From a bacterium (GTDB lineage: Bacteria; Bacillota; Bacilli; Lactobacillales; Streptococcaceae): a stretch of 64,000 bases of DNA. Made by a program: the position numbers and the translations under genes. Shown in pieces: positions 12,420 to 21,775 of this stretch. How positions within the stretch are numbered: the first letter of the stretch is position 1; each line of letters opens with the position of its first letter. Location of the stretch: positions 248,001-312,000 of the forward strand of contig CAJNCP010000001.1 in the NCBI GenBank assembly GCA_905221295.1, written 5' to 3'. The notes below the pieces were generated by a model that had not been told where the DNA came from, made no database searches, and saw only the letters and a list, made by a program, of their open reading frames with translations.

Positions 12420-12436
12420 TCCATAAGGAGGTATTT

Positions 12437-13321
12437 ATGACACACTACGTTGCAATTGATATCGGTGGAACCAACATCAAATATGGTTTGATTGACCAAG
12501 AAGGCCAACTTGTTGAATCGCATGAAATGCCAACAGAGGCGCATAAGGGCGGTCCTCATATCTTACAAAAGACCAAAGATATCGTAGCCAGCTATTTAGA
12601 AAAAGGCCCAGTAGCAGGTGTTTCCATTTCTTCTGCAGGAATGGTGGATCCTGATAAGGGTGAGATTTTCTATGCTGGTCCACAAATTCCGAATTATGCA
12701 GGAACCCAGTTCAAGAAGGAAATCGAGACGAGTTTTGCGATTCCTTGTGAGATTGAAAATGATGTCAACTGTGCAGGTCTTGCTGAGGCAGTATCTGGTT
12801 CAGGTAAGGGAGCGAGTGTCACACTTTGCTTGACCATTGGAACCGGTATTGGTGGTTGCTTGATTATGGATGGAAAGGTTTTCCATGGATTTAGCAATTC
12901 GGCCTGCGAAGTCGGTTACATGCACATGCAGGATGGAGCTTTCCAAGACCTGGCTTCTACGACAGCCTTGGTAGAATATGTAGCAGCAGCTCATGGAGAT
13001 TCAGTTGATCAGTGGAATGGCCGACGCATTTTCAAGGAAGCTACCGAAGGAAACAAGATCTGTATGGCTGGCATTGACCGCATGGTAGACTACCTTGGGA
13101 AAGGTCTGGCAAATATTTGCTACGTTGCCAATCCAGAAGTGGTCATTCTCGGTGGCGGTATCATGGGGCAAGAAGCTATCCTCAAACCGAAGATCCGCAC
13201 AGCCTTGAAGGCTGCCTTGGTGCCAAGCTTAGCTGAAAAAACACGATTAGAATTTGCCCATCACCAAAATACAGCAGGAATGTTGGGAGCCTATTATCAT
13301 TTTAAAACAAAACAATCCTAG
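12437..13321 (+). CDS. nanK: ROK-family kinase (probable N-acetylmannosamine kinase)
   Basis: 294 residues. The N-terminal phosphate-binding motif is DIGGTNIKYGLID, the catalytic Asp is in EIENDVNCAGLAE, and the ATP-site motif is TIGTGIGG. The zinc-binding CxCGxxGCxE motif of many ROK proteins is absent, and ACEVGYMHM stands at that place. Placed between the lyase and nanR, it should phosphorylate ManNAc to ManNAc-6-P, the NanE substrate. The last 25 codons are duplicated at 14461-14533. Specificity is inferred from context. Confidence 0.85.
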   Translation: MTHYVAIDIGGTNIKYGLIDQEGQLVESHEMPTEAHKGGPHILQKTKDIVASYLEKGPVAGVSISSAGMVDPDKGEIFYAGPQIPNYAGTQFKKEIETSFAIPCEIENDVNCAGLAEAVSGSGKGASVTLCLTIGTGIGGCLIMDGKVFHGFSNSACEVGYMHMQDGAFQDLASTTALVEYVAAAHGDSVDQWNGRRIFKEATEGNKICMAGIDRMVDYLGKGLANICYVANPEVVILGGGIMGQEAILKPKIRTALKAALVPSLAEKTRLEFAHHQNTAGMLGAYYHFKTKQS

Positions 13322-13326
13322 TTTGG
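13243..13326 (+). repeat. Direct repeat, copy 1 (kinase 3' end)
   Basis: 84 bp covering the last 25 codons, stop and 5 following bases of the kinase gene. The second copy at 14457-14540 matches 78 of 84 bases. All six differences are synonymous third-position changes. Confidence 0.9.
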
Positions 13327-13332
13327 AACTAT

Positions 13333-13395
13333 AGAATTAAGAAAAACACTGAATCACTACTTGAGTGAAAACTGTTTTGCTTAATTCTTTTTTTA
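13333..13395 (+). terminator. Terminator downstream of nanK
   Basis: AGAATTAAG pairs with CTTAATTCT, and the AAAAAC next to it with GTTTT, closing an approximately 30-nt arm. TTTTTTTATT follows. It belongs to the inserted segment, because the ancestral terminator remains at 14531-14555. Confidence 0.75.
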
Positions 13396-13534
13396 TTGAA
13401 AAATTTGAGCCAAAGGATGTAATCGTGAGAAACTAGGAGAAAATAACCGACTTGCATGAGAAGTTAAGGAGAGAGCAATTCTATCATCCATTTAATTGAT
13501 ATTTAGCTTGAGTAAATGGGAAAATGTGGAAAAA

Positions 13535-13543
13535 TGATATAAT
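13535..13543 (+). promoter_or_regulatory. Extended -10 promoter of the inserted methyltransferase
   Basis: TGATATAAT, an extended -10 element with no good -35. It lies about 107 bp before the methyltransferase start, so the inserted gene carries its own promoter. Confidence 0.6.
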
Positions 13544-13650
13544 GAGATGGACGAAAAATTGACAAATTAGAATTTCTAGAGGTGAAAAACTGTAATGGCA
13601 ACTGATTCACCTGAAATCGAAATCATATAAAATTACGAGGAGATTGTAAG

Positions 13651-14415
13651 ATGAATGATTATATAAAATTAAATGAAGATAGATGGAATAATGTAAAAAA
13701 TGACTACACTGAGCCACTGACACATGAAGAACTAGAAGAAGCTAGAAAGTATCCAATTTCTGTTGCCTTAACTGTTGGGGAAAAAGTCCCCACAGAATGG
13801 TTTGAAAAAGCCAAGGGAAAAAAGATATTAGGGTTAGCTTGTGGTGGTGGACAGCAGGGTCCTGTTTTTGCTGCAAAAGGTTATGATGTCACCATCATGG
13901 ATTTTTCTAAATCACAATTAGAAAGAGATGAGATGGTCGCTAAAAGAGAAGGCTTAAAAATCAATACCGTTCAAGGTGATATGACAAAACCATTTCCATT
14001 TGAAAATGAAACTTTTGATATTATTTTTAATCCAGTTTCAAATGTATATATAGAAGATTTAGAAAACATGTATAAAGAAGCCTCTCGCGTATTGAAAAAG
14101 GGCGGTTTGTTAATGGTCGGATTTATGAATCCTTGGATATACATGTATGATGCTGACATTGTATGGGACAAACCCGATGAGGAATTGCTTTTAAAGTTTT
14201 CACTGCCTTTTAATTCAAGAGAGCTTGAAGAGAAAGGCAAAATCACCATCAATCCAGAATATGGATATGAATTTAGCCATACTTTAGAAAGTCAGATTAG
14301 AGGACAACTAAAAAACGGTCTCGCTATGATCGATTTTTATGAATCGTGTGACAAAAGACATCGATTGTCACGTTATGGAAATGACTACATCGCTACACTT
14401 TGCGTTAAACTATGA
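13651..14415 (+). CDS. Class I SAM-dependent methyltransferase (inserted gene)
   Basis: 254 residues. The AdoMet-binding motif I is ILGLACGGGQQG (residues about 56-67), followed by DVTIMDFSKSQLERD and motif II/III segments NTVQGDMTKPFPF and ASRVLKKGGLL, the UbiE/Methyltransf_11 pattern. The substrate is unknown. It is more AT-rich than the adjacent nan genes and sits between nanK and nanR. It is bounded on the right by a duplicate of the nanK 3' end, so it was acquired as a cassette. No adjacent gene points to a pathway. GAGGAG ribosome site. Confidence 0.8.
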   Translation: MNDYIKLNEDRWNNVKNDYTEPLTHEELEEARKYPISVALTVGEKVPTEWFEKAKGKKILGLACGGGQQGPVFAAKGYDVTIMDFSKSQLERDEMVAKREGLKINTVQGDMTKPFPFENETFDIIFNPVSNVYIEDLENMYKEASRVLKKGGLLMVGFMNPWIYMYDADIVWDKPDEELLLKFSLPFNSRELEEKGKITINPEYGYEFSHTLESQIRGQLKNGLAMIDFYESCDKRHRLSRYGNDYIATLCVKL

Positions 14416-14456
14416 TATTATAGAACATACTTCTGGAGAATAGCTCGTTTTATTTT

Positions 14457-14540
14457 ACGATTAGAATTTGCCCATCACCAAAATACCGCAGGGATGTTGG
14501 GTGCCTATTACCATTTCAAGACAAAACAATCCTAGTTTGG
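14457..14540 (+). pseudogene. Remnant of nanK 3' end (direct repeat, copy 2)
   Basis: Encodes the same last 25 residues and stop as nanK (RLEFAHHQNTAGMLGAYYHF and on) with six synonymous differences and no start. It directly follows the methyltransferase segment and runs into the original nanK/nanR terminator. It marks the right border of an insertion. Confidence 0.9.
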
Positions 14541-14555
14541 TTTAACCAAACTAGG
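14531..14555. terminator. Bidirectional terminator between the nanK remnant and nanR
   Basis: Perfect 10-bp stem CCTAGTTTGG / CCAAACTAGG with TTTAA loop. It contains the stop codons of both the nanK copy and nanR. Next to intact nanK only the left half of this stem survives (13317-13326), showing that the insertion broke here. Confidence 0.9.
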
Positions 14556-15402
14556 ATTTTCTAACGCGTTTTTGTCTACGATAGCCATTGAGTTTTTTAT
14601 TTTCCCAATAGCTGTTAAAGATTTTTTCTTTGCTTTCGCGATTGATTTCTAAAAAGTAGGCATAAATCAAATCTATTAAAATGAGCATAGGGAGTTGAGC
14701 GGAAATACGCTGGATGTAAGAAGATTGACTGTGGCTTGCGACAAGGACTGTTTCGGTATAAGCCTGACTATTTTTGTTTGGAGCGCTGGTAAAGAGAATG
14801 GTCTTGGCACCCATTTCCTTGGCATCCAACAAACTATCTAGAACGGATTGGGTAGTGCCAGATAGGGAAAAGCCAAGCACCAAACAATTTTCATCCATGA
14901 TACTGGTCGTCCATGCAAAGCCATCCTGATCGGTCAAAGCTTCACAGACAACACCTAGACGCATAAAACGGAGTTTCATCTCACGGGCAATCAGACCAGA
15001 ACTTCCCGTCCCAAAGAAGTAAACTCGTTCTGCGTCATCGATTAATTGGGCGACGCGTTCCAGTTGTTCTTCGTCAATTAAATCCTGTGTTTGTTCCCGT
15101 AGGTTGCTGTAGCTTCGTAAAACACGTTTGGTCAAAGGACTGTGTTTGTGCGAATGAGTGTCCGGTTTACTAGCCTGGTGCTGGTATTGAAAGACAAATT
15201 CTCGATAGCCAGTAAAGCCACATTTTTTTGCAAAACGGGTAAGAGCAGCTTGGGAAACATGCAGTTTTTGAGTAACCTGTTGCGATGATAGATCATCCAC
15301 AATCGTATCTACCTGCAAGAAATAACGAGCGATTTCCTGTTCTAACTCTGTTAATTCTTCAAAATGAAGATCAATAATAGTTGCGATATCCTGCTTTTTC
15401 AT
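14551..15402 (-). CDS. nanR: RpiR-family regulator of sialic acid genes
   Basis: A 283-residue RpiR/MurR-type protein. It has an N-terminal helix-turn-helix (SQQVTQKLHVSQAALTRFAK, about residues 40-60) and a C-terminal SIS sugar-phosphate-binding domain with YFFGTGSSG and FSLSGTTQS. Its ligand is probably ManNAc-6-P or a related sugar phosphate. I set the start at 15402 because AAAAGGAG lies just before it. The in-frame ATG at 15417 overlaps that site. The pneumococcal homologue SP_1674 has been reported as an activator of the nan genes, which fits the upstream position of the two-box operators. It is convergent with nanK and the methyltransferase. Confidence 0.92.
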   Translation of the reverse strand: MKKQDIATIIDLHFEELTELEQEIARYFLQVDTIVDDLSSQQVTQKLHVSQAALTRFAKKCGFTGYREFVFQYQHQASKPDTHSHKHSPLTKRVLRSYSNLREQTQDLIDEEQLERVAQLIDDAERVYFFGTGSSGLIAREMKLRFMRLGVVCEALTDQDGFAWTTSIMDENCLVLGFSLSGTTQSVLDSLLDAKEMGAKTILFTSAPNKNSQAYTETVLVASHSQSSYIQRISAQLPMLILIDLIYAYFLEINRESKEKIFNSYWENKKLNGYRRQKRVRKS

Positions 15403-15557
15403 GGAGCTCCTTTTCATGAGTCAAACTCTTAAAAGTTGACGATTGCCAGCTTATTAACATCATTATATCATAGAAGTTAGGATAACTAAATAAAAAGGCA
15501 TTTTCAGTTAAAAGTCAAAAAATGCTTCGACTTTTCCAAGAGTTTCTCCGTAAAATA

Positions 15558-15566
15558 TGGTACAAT
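15558..15566 (+). promoter_or_regulatory. pbp2B extended -10 promoter
   Basis: TGGTACAAT, about 91 bp before the start codon. No clear -35. Confidence 0.55.
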
Positions 15567-15657
15567 GAAAAGTGCCGAGCTTCACCAGTTTGCTCTATTA
15601 TTTTAGGGAAAATAAAGGTGAAAATCGGGAATTTTTCTAGAAAAGAGTCTTAGTTGT

Positions 15658-17700
15658 ATGAGAAAATTTAATAGCCATTCGATTCCGATTCGGCTTAATT
15701 TACTGTTTGCGATAGTTATCCTGCTGTTTATGGCCATAATTGGTCGATTGTTATACATGCAGGTGCTGAATAAAGATTTCTATGAAGCAAAGTTGGCATC
15801 AGCCAGCCAGACTAGGGTGACAACCAGTTCAGCTCGAGGGCAGATTTATGATGCAACAGGTAAACCCTTGGTAGAAAACACACTCAAGCAAGTTGTTTCT
15901 TTCACACGAAACAATAAGATGACGGCGGCAGAGTTGAAGGAGACGGCTAAAAAACTGCTGACATATGTGAATGTCACTTCCCCTGAACTCACAGACCGTC
16001 AGATTGCAGACTATTACCTGGCGGACCAGGATATTTACAAAAAAACAGTCGAATCCTTGCCAAGCGATAAACGTCTGGATTCAGATGGAAACCGTTTATC
16101 GGAAGCGACGCTCTACAATAATGCGGTTGAAAGTGTTGACGTGAGTCAGCTTAACTATACAGATGATCAGAAAAAGGAAATCTATCTCTTTAGTCAGCTC
16201 AATGCAGTTGGAAATTTCGCAACTGGAACCATTTCAACAGATGCCTTGGATGATACGCAAGTTGCACTTGTAGCTTCCGCATCCAAGGAATTACCGGGCA
16301 TCAGTATCTCAACCTCATGGGATCGTAAAGTACTGGACACTTCTTTATCGTCTATCGTCGGTAGTGTTTCCAGTGAAAAGTCAGGTCTTCCAGCAGAGGA
16401 AGTTGACGCTTATCTCAAAAAAGGATACTCTCTCAATGACCGAGTGGGGACTTCTTATCTTGAAAAACAATATGAAGATGTCCTTCAAGGAAAACGCTCC
16501 GTCAAAGAAGTTCATCTCGACAAACATGGAAACATGGAAAGTGTAGAAAATGTCGAGGAAGGAAGCAAAGGAAACAACATCAAATTAACGATTGACCTAG
16601 CTTTCCAGAATGGTGTGGACGACCTACTCAAGAGCTACTTCAACTCAGAGTTGAGTAATGGTGGCGCTAAATATTCTGAAGGGGTCTACGCTGTAGCCCT
16701 CAATCCTAAAACCGGTGCAGTTCTGGCGATGTCAGGTGTCAAGCATGATGTTGAATCTGGTAAATTAAGTTTAGATTCGCTTGGAACGATAACCAATGTC
16801 TTTGTGCCAGGATCTGTCGTTAAGGCAGCGACCATCAGCTCTGGTTGGGAAAATGGAGTTTTGTCAGGCAATCAAACCTTGACAGACCAGCCGATTGTTT
16901 TCCAAGGTTCGGCCCCTATCAATTCATGGTACACCTTGTCATACGGTTCTTTTCCTATCACAGCGGTTGAAGCCTTGGAATATTCTTCAAATACCTACAT
17001 GGTGCAAACAGCTTTGGGAATTATGGGACAGACCTATAAACCCAATATGATGGTAGCGACGAGTCAATTAGATACAGCTATGGGCAAATTGCGGTCAACC
17101 TTTGGGGAATATGGACTCGGAGCTTCAACGGGGATTGATCTTCCAGATGAATCAACAGGATTTATACCAAAAGAATTTGATTTGGGGAACTATATCAATA
17201 ATTCCTTTGGTCAGTTTGATAACTACACACCGATGCAGTTAGCCCAGTATGTCGCAACCATTGCAAACAATGGCGTACGTTTGGCTCCTCACATCGTTGA
17301 AGGGGTTTATGGAAACAATGACCAAGGTGGCTTAGGCAGTCTGGTTCAAGAAACAGCCACTAAGGAACTAAACAAGGTCAATATCTCAGAATCAGATATG
17401 GCTATCTTGCAGCAAGGTTTCTATCAAGTTTCGCATGGAACGAGTGCTCTGACAACTGGTCGTGCCTTTTCAAATGGCGCCGCCGTTTCCATCAGCGGGA
17501 AAACGGGTACTGCCGAAAGTTACGTTAATGGTGGTCAAAAAGCCAATAATACCAACGCAGTCGCCTATGCACCGACCGAAAATCCTCAAATTGCGGTCGC
17601 AGTCGTCTTTCCTCATAACACCAACCTTACAAACGGTGTCGGACCTTCTATTGCGCGCGACATTATCAATCTTTATCACCAACACCATCCAATGAATTAG
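15658..17700 (+). CDS. pbp2B: Penicillin-binding protein 2B (class B transpeptidase)
   Basis: 680 residues, equal to pneumococcal PBP2b. A short cytoplasmic tail and membrane anchor (about 14-36) are followed by the dimerisation domain and the transpeptidase domain. Catalytic motifs are S386-V-V-K389, S443-S-N445 and K615-T-G617, giving the same numbering as pneumococcus for the first two. Thr446, whose change to Ala lowers penicillin affinity, is retained. The enzyme crosslinks peripheral peptidoglycan during elongation outside the membrane. It is followed 10 bp later by recR, so the two are co-transcribed. Confidence 0.97.
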   Translation: MRKFNSHSIPIRLNLLFAIVILLFMAIIGRLLYMQVLNKDFYEAKLASASQTRVTTSSARGQIYDATGKPLVENTLKQVVSFTRNNKMTAAELKETAKKLLTYVNVTSPELTDRQIADYYLADQDIYKKTVESLPSDKRLDSDGNRLSEATLYNNAVESVDVSQLNYTDDQKKEIYLFSQLNAVGNFATGTISTDALDDTQVALVASASKELPGISISTSWDRKVLDTSLSSIVGSVSSEKSGLPAEEVDAYLKKGYSLNDRVGTSYLEKQYEDVLQGKRSVKEVHLDKHGNMESVENVEEGSKGNNIKLTIDLAFQNGVDDLLKSYFNSELSNGGAKYSEGVYAVALNPKTGAVLAMSGVKHDVESGKLSLDSLGTITNVFVPGSVVKAATISSGWENGVLSGNQTLTDQPIVFQGSAPINSWYTLSYGSFPITAVEALEYSSNTYMVQTALGIMGQTYKPNMMVATSQLDTAMGKLRSTFGEYGLGASTGIDLPDESTGFIPKEFDLGNYINNSFGQFDNYTPMQLAQYVATIANNGVRLAPHIVEGVYGNNDQGGLGSLVQETATKELNKVNISESDMAILQQGFYQVSHGTSALTTGRAFSNGAAVSISGKTGTAESYVNGGQKANNTNAVAYAPTENPQIAVAVVFPHNTNLTNGVGPSIARDIINLYHQHHPMN

Positions 17701-17710
17701 AAAGGAACTT

Positions 17711-18307
17711 ATGCTGTATCCAACACCTATTGCCAAGCTGATTGATAGCTATTCAAAGTTACCAGGTATCGGGATCAAAACGGCTACCCGCCTCGCCTTC
17801 TATACCATTGGAATGTCTGATGACGATGTCAATGAATTTGCCAAAAATCTCCTATCTGCCAAGCGGGAATTAACCTATTGTTCCATCTGTGGCCGTTTGA
17901 CCGATGATGACCCTTGCTCAATCTGTACGGATCCGACTCGAGATCAGACAACCATCTTGGTGTTAGAGGATAGTCGCGATGTGGCTGCTATGGAAAACAT
18001 CCAAGAATACCACGGCCTCTATCACGTCTTGCACGGCCTCATTTCTCCGATGAATGGTATCAGCCCAGACGATATCAACCTCAAGAGTCTCATGACCCGT
18101 CTCATGGATAGTGAGGTTTCAGAGGTGATTGTGGCAACCAATGCGACAGCGGATGGGGAAGCAACATCGATGTATCTCTCTCGTCTCCTCAAGCCAGCTG
18201 GTATCAAGGTCACTCGCCTAGCACGAGGACTAGCCGTGGGAGCAGATATCGAGTATGCGGACGAAGTCACACTCTTACGAGCCATTGAAAATCGGACAGA
18301 GTTGTAG
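17711..18307 (+). CDS. recR: Recombination mediator RecR
   Basis: 198 residues, standard length. The N-terminal helix-hairpin-helix ([15 protein letters not shown]), a four-Cys zinc finger ([16 protein letters not shown], residues about 57-72) and a Toprim domain ([15 protein letters not shown]) are in family order. It loads RecA with RecF/RecO at single-strand gaps. It is co-transcribed with pbp2B and ends at a terminator. Confidence 0.97.
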   Translation: MLYPTPIAKLIDSYSKLPGIGIKTATRLAFYTIGMSDDDVNEFAKNLLSAKRELTYCSICGRLTDDDPCSICTDPTRDQTTILVLEDSRDVAAMENIQEYHGLYHVLHGLISPMNGISPDDINLKSLMTRLMDSEVSEVIVATNATADGEATSMYLSRLLKPAGIKVTRLARGLAVGADIEYADEVTLLRAIENRTEL

Positions 18308-18350
18308 GAGTAGACAAATTTACGAACTAAATTCATTTATAAGAAAATTA

Positions 18351-18385
18351 AGGAGACCGACTTTGATGTTATAGGTCTCTTTTAT
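18351..18385 (+). terminator. Terminator after recR
   Basis: GGAGACC (18352-18358) pairs with GGTCTC(T) (18374-18380) and is followed by a T-run. Confidence 0.75.
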
Positions 18386-18434
18386 GTTTCTTAAATTCTA
18401 GTACCATGTTCAAGTTTCAAAAAAGAGGCAAATA

Positions 18435-18443
18435 TGATATACT
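18435..18443 (+). promoter_or_regulatory. ddl extended -10 promoter
   Basis: TGATATACT, 37 bp before the ddl start. Confidence 0.6.
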
Positions 18444-18480
18444 AAAGAACGAGTATTCTATTAGAATTAGGACAAGCAAT

Positions 18481-19524
18481 ATGAAACAAACGATTATTCT
18501 TTTATACGGTGGGCGTAGTGCAGAGCGTGAAGTCTCTGTCCTTTCAGCTGAAAGTGTGATGCGTGCGGTCAACTACGACCGTTTCACTGTCAAAACTTTC
18601 TTCATCAGCCAATCAGGTGACTTTATCAAAACGCAAGAATTTAGCCAGACTCCAGGTCAAGAAGATCGTCTCATGACCAATGCGACTATTGACTGGGACA
18701 AGAAAATAGCGCCAAGTGCCATCTACGAAGAAGGTGCAGTGGTCTTTCCAGTTCTTCATGGTCCGATGGGAGAAGATGGCTCTGTTCAAGGATTCCTTGA
18801 AGTTTTGAAAATGCCCTATGTCGGCTGCAATATCTTGTCATCAAGCCTTGCCATGGATAAAATCACGACCAAGCGTGTCTTGGAGTCTGCTGGGATTGCC
18901 CAAGTTCCTTATGTGGCCATCGTTGAAGGTGATGATGTGACTTCTAAAATCGCAGAAGTTGAAGAAAAATTGACTTATCCAGTCTTCACGAAGCCGTCAA
19001 ACATGGGTTCAAGTGTCGGTATTTCTAAGTCTGAAAACCATGAGGAACTCCGCCAAGCTTTGGAGCTTGCCTTCCAATATGACAGCCGTGTCTTGGTAGA
19101 GCAAGGAGTGAATGCCCGTGAAATCGAGGTTGGTCTCTTGGGAAACTACGATGTGAAGAGTACACTTCCTGGTGAAGTGGTCAAGGATGTTGCCTTTTAT
19201 GACTATGATGCCAAATATATCGATAACAAGATTACCATGGACATCCCAGCCAAGATTAGTGATGATGTGGTAGCTATCATGCGTCATAATGCAGAAACAG
19301 CCTTCCGTGCAATCGGTGGCCTCGGTCTGTCTCGTTGTGATTTCTTCTATACAGATAAGGGCGAGATTTTCCTAAATGAGCTTAATACCATGCCAGGTTT
19401 CACCCAGTGGTCTATGTATCCACTGCTTTGGGACAATATGGGAATCAGCTACCCAGAACTAATCGAGCATTTGGTTGACCTTGCTAAGCAAAGTTTTGAC
19501 AAGCGCGAAGCGCATTTGCTATAA
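18481..19524 (+). CDS. ddl: D-alanine--D-alanine ligase
   Basis: 347 residues. The N-terminal motif [19 protein letters not shown], the ATP-grasp central domain ([15 protein letters not shown]) and the metal-binding end [18 protein letters not shown] are all present. It joins two D-alanines for peptidoglycan precursors in the cytoplasm. The start at 18481 follows AGGA. The open frame begins at 18406, but that part overlaps the promoter. It precedes murF, the next enzyme in the pathway, but a strong terminator lies between them. Confidence 0.97.
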   Translation: MKQTIILLYGGRSAEREVSVLSAESVMRAVNYDRFTVKTFFISQSGDFIKTQEFSQTPGQEDRLMTNATIDWDKKIAPSAIYEEGAVVFPVLHGPMGEDGSVQGFLEVLKMPYVGCNILSSSLAMDKITTKRVLESAGIAQVPYVAIVEGDDVTSKIAEVEEKLTYPVFTKPSNMGSSVGISKSENHEELRQALELAFQYDSRVLVEQGVNAREIEVGLLGNYDVKSTLPGEVVKDVAFYDYDAKYIDNKITMDIPAKISDDVVAIMRHNAETAFRAIGGLGLSRCDFFYTDKGEIFLNELNTMPGFTQWSMYPLLWDNMGISYPELIEHLVDLAKQSFDKREAHLL

Positions 19525-19535
19525 AAATGAAAGAG

Positions 19536-19597
19536 AGGGTAGAAGCCAGAACTATCACTGCATGGTGACTAGAGTTCTCGGACTTCAACCCTTTTTA
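19536..19597 (+). terminator. Terminator between ddl and murF
   Basis: Long stem AGGGTAGAAG ... CAGAACT with AGTTCT ... ACTTCAACCCT, then TTTTT. Confidence 0.85.
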
Positions 19598-19608
19598 AAG
19601 GAGTAGAA

Positions 19609-20982
19609 ATGAAATTAACGATCCATGAAATTGCCCAAGCTGTTAGAGCTAAAAATGATGTTAGTCTTTTTGCGGATGCTCAGTTAGAAAAAGCTGAGTT
19701 TGACAGTCGTTTAATCACTGCTGGAGATTTATTTGTTCCACTTAAAGGAGCGCGTGACGGTCATGACTTTATCGAAACAGCTTTTGAAAATGGTGCCGCA
19801 GTAACCTTGTCTGAGAAAGAGGTTGCAAATCATCCCTACATTCTAGTAGACGACGTGTTGACTGCCTTTCAAGCCCTCGCAGCCTACTATCTTGAGAAAA
19901 CGGCTGTTGATGTCTTTGCGGTTACAGGTTCAAATGGTAAGACAACGACCAAGGATATGTTGGCGCATTTACTGTCAACAACCTACAAGACTTACAAAAC
20001 ACAAGGAAACTACAATAACGAGATCGGACTTCCTTATACAGTTCTTCATATGCCTGATGATACTGAAAAGTTGGTCTTGGAGATGGGACAGGATCACTTG
20101 GGAGATATCCATCTCTTGTCTGAATTAGCTCACCCCAAGACAGCCATCGTGACCTTGGTTGGAGAAGCACATTTGGCCTTTTTCAAAGATCGTTCCGAGA
20201 TTGCTAAGGGGAAAATGCAAATTGCAGATGGTATGGCACCTGGTTCCTTGCTCTTGGCACCAGCTGACCCTATAGTAGAGGACTACTTGCCAACTGATAA
20301 AAAGGTGGTTCGTTTTGGGCAAGGAGCAGAGCTGGAAATTACAGACTTGATTGAGCGCAAGGATAGTCTGACCTTTAAGGCTAATTTTTTGGAACAAACC
20401 CTCGATTTGCCAGTGACAGGTAAGTACAATGCAACCAATGCTATGATTGCTGCTTATGTGGCTCTACAAGAAGGAGTTTCAGAGGAACAAATTCGTTTAG
20501 CCTTCCAAAATCTTGAATTGACGCGTAACCGTACCGAGTGGAAGAAAGCAGCCAATGGAGCAGATATCCTATCAGATGTGTACAATGCCAATCCCACTGC
20601 TATGAAGTTGATTTTGGAGACATTCTCTGCCATCCCAGCCAACGAAGGAGGCAAGAAAATTGCTGTTCTAGCAGATATGAAGGAACTCGGTGACCAGTCT
20701 GTTCAACTCCATAACCAGATGATTTTGAGCCTATCGCCAGATGTGCTTGATATGGTTATTTTCTATGGAGAAGACATTGCCGAATTAAGTCAGCTGGCCA
20801 GTCAAATGTTCCCAATCGGTCACGTTTTCTACTTTAAGAAAACAGCCGACGAGGACCAATTTGAGGCTATGATGAAGCAAGTCAAGGAAAGCCTTGGCGC
20901 CAATGACCAAATTTTGCTCAAAGGCTCCAACTCCATGAATCTAGCCAAGTTGGTAGAAAGTTTAGAAAATGAATGCAAGTGA
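19609..20982 (+). CDS. murF: UDP-MurNAc-tripeptide--D-alanyl-D-alanine ligase
   Basis: 457 residues. The Mur ligase ATP motif is TGSNGKTTTKD (residues about 107-117). The central domain carries QGNYNNEIGLP and the C-terminal domain DVYNANPTAMK with the conserved Asp/Asn residues of MurF. It adds D-Ala-D-Ala to the UDP-MurNAc tripeptide. It has a GGAG ribosome site. The last codons overlap the start of the Nudix gene by 14 bp, suggesting translational coupling. Confidence 0.97.
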   Translation: MKLTIHEIAQAVRAKNDVSLFADAQLEKAEFDSRLITAGDLFVPLKGARDGHDFIETAFENGAAVTLSEKEVANHPYILVDDVLTAFQALAAYYLEKTAVDVFAVTGSNGKTTTKDMLAHLLSTTYKTYKTQGNYNNEIGLPYTVLHMPDDTEKLVLEMGQDHLGDIHLLSELAHPKTAIVTLVGEAHLAFFKDRSEIAKGKMQIADGMAPGSLLLAPADPIVEDYLPTDKKVVRFGQGAELEITDLIERKDSLTFKANFLEQTLDLPVTGKYNATNAMIAAYVALQEGVSEEQIRLAFQNLELTRNRTEWKKAANGADILSDVYNANPTAMKLILETFSAIPANEGGKKIAVLADMKELGDQSVQLHNQMILSLSPDVLDMVIFYGEDIAELSQLASQMFPIGHVFYFKKTADEDQFEAMMKQVKESLGANDQILLKGSNSMNLAKLVESLENECK

Positions 20983-21580
20983 TTTTACCAAGTATCTGCA
21001 AAGAATGCTAGCCATTACGGATACTGGATTAACCTTCACAAAAGATCCTTTTGACCGCGAGCGCTACGAGGAGTTGCGAAGTCTGTTATCTGAAATGTTG
21101 AATCAGGGATTAGAGCTAGATTCAGAAGAAGTGGCAGAAGTCATGAGACCAACTTCCGCTTATGCAACTCCTCTAATGGACGTCCGTGCTTGGATTGTTG
21201 AGGATGAAAAAGTATGTTTAGTTAGAGGAAAAGGGGAGGATAGTTGGGCTTTGCCAGGTGGATTTGGTGAAGTCGGCTATTCTCCAACCGAAAATATTCT
21301 CAAGGAAATTGAAGAAGAAACCGGTTTTACAGCAAAAACTGAAAGGTTACTTGCAGTTTTTGACACAAATCGTTTCCAACTACAGAGCAAACAATATGCA
21401 AAGTTTGTCTTTGAATGCCAACTTCTTGATGGACAATTTCAAGAGAATCAAGAAATTGCTGAGCTTCAATTTTTTGCCATTGACCAATTGCCAGTCTTAT
21501 CTGAAAAACGCATCACTAAGGACCAAATGGAGATTCTTTGGCAAATTTATAAAGGACAAAGAGACCAATATGTTGATTAG
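20969..21580 (+). CDS. Nudix hydrolase (ADP-ribose-pyrophosphatase-like)
   Basis: 203 residues. An N-terminal helical region of about 65 residues (the Nudix N2-type domain) precedes the Nudix fold. The Nudix box is GGFGEVGYSPTENI followed by LKEIEEETGF, matching Gx5Ex7REUxEExGU except that Lys replaces the usual Arg. It hydrolyses a nucleoside diphosphate linked to another group. The substrate is not determinable. It overlaps murF and probably shares its mRNA. Confidence 0.85.
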   Translation: MNASDFTKYLQRMLAITDTGLTFTKDPFDRERYEELRSLLSEMLNQGLELDSEEVAEVMRPTSAYATPLMDVRAWIVEDEKVCLVRGKGEDSWALPGGFGEVGYSPTENILKEIEEETGFTAKTERLLAVFDTNRFQLQSKQYAKFVFECQLLDGQFQENQEIAELQFFAIDQLPVLSEKRITKDQMEILWQIYKGQRDQYVD

Positions 21581-21644
21581 TTTATGCTAGAGAAGCCGAC
21601 AAATCAAAAAAGGGTATCTGTAAGGTGCATTTCTGCAATACAAA

Positions 21645-21653
21645 TGATATAAT
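21645..21653 (+). promoter_or_regulatory. Extended -10 promoter upstream of the YwaF-like gene
   Basis: TGATATAAT, about 122 bp before the start. The leader between contains nothing I recognise. Confidence 0.6.
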
Positions 21654-21775
21654 AGGTTGCGAATTTAAGACGCAAGTGTTCTATGAATAGCATAGAATCA
21701 AGTTTTTTCAAAAAATTTAAAAGCTGGAGAAAGTGATTTTTTACCGCCTCTAGCTAGATGAACGAGGAATAGAAT

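Noticed and set aside
13322..14456. Transposon as the source of the methyltransferase insertion
   Set aside because: No transposase, no terminal inverted repeats and no short target duplication. The 84-bp repeat is nanK coding sequence.
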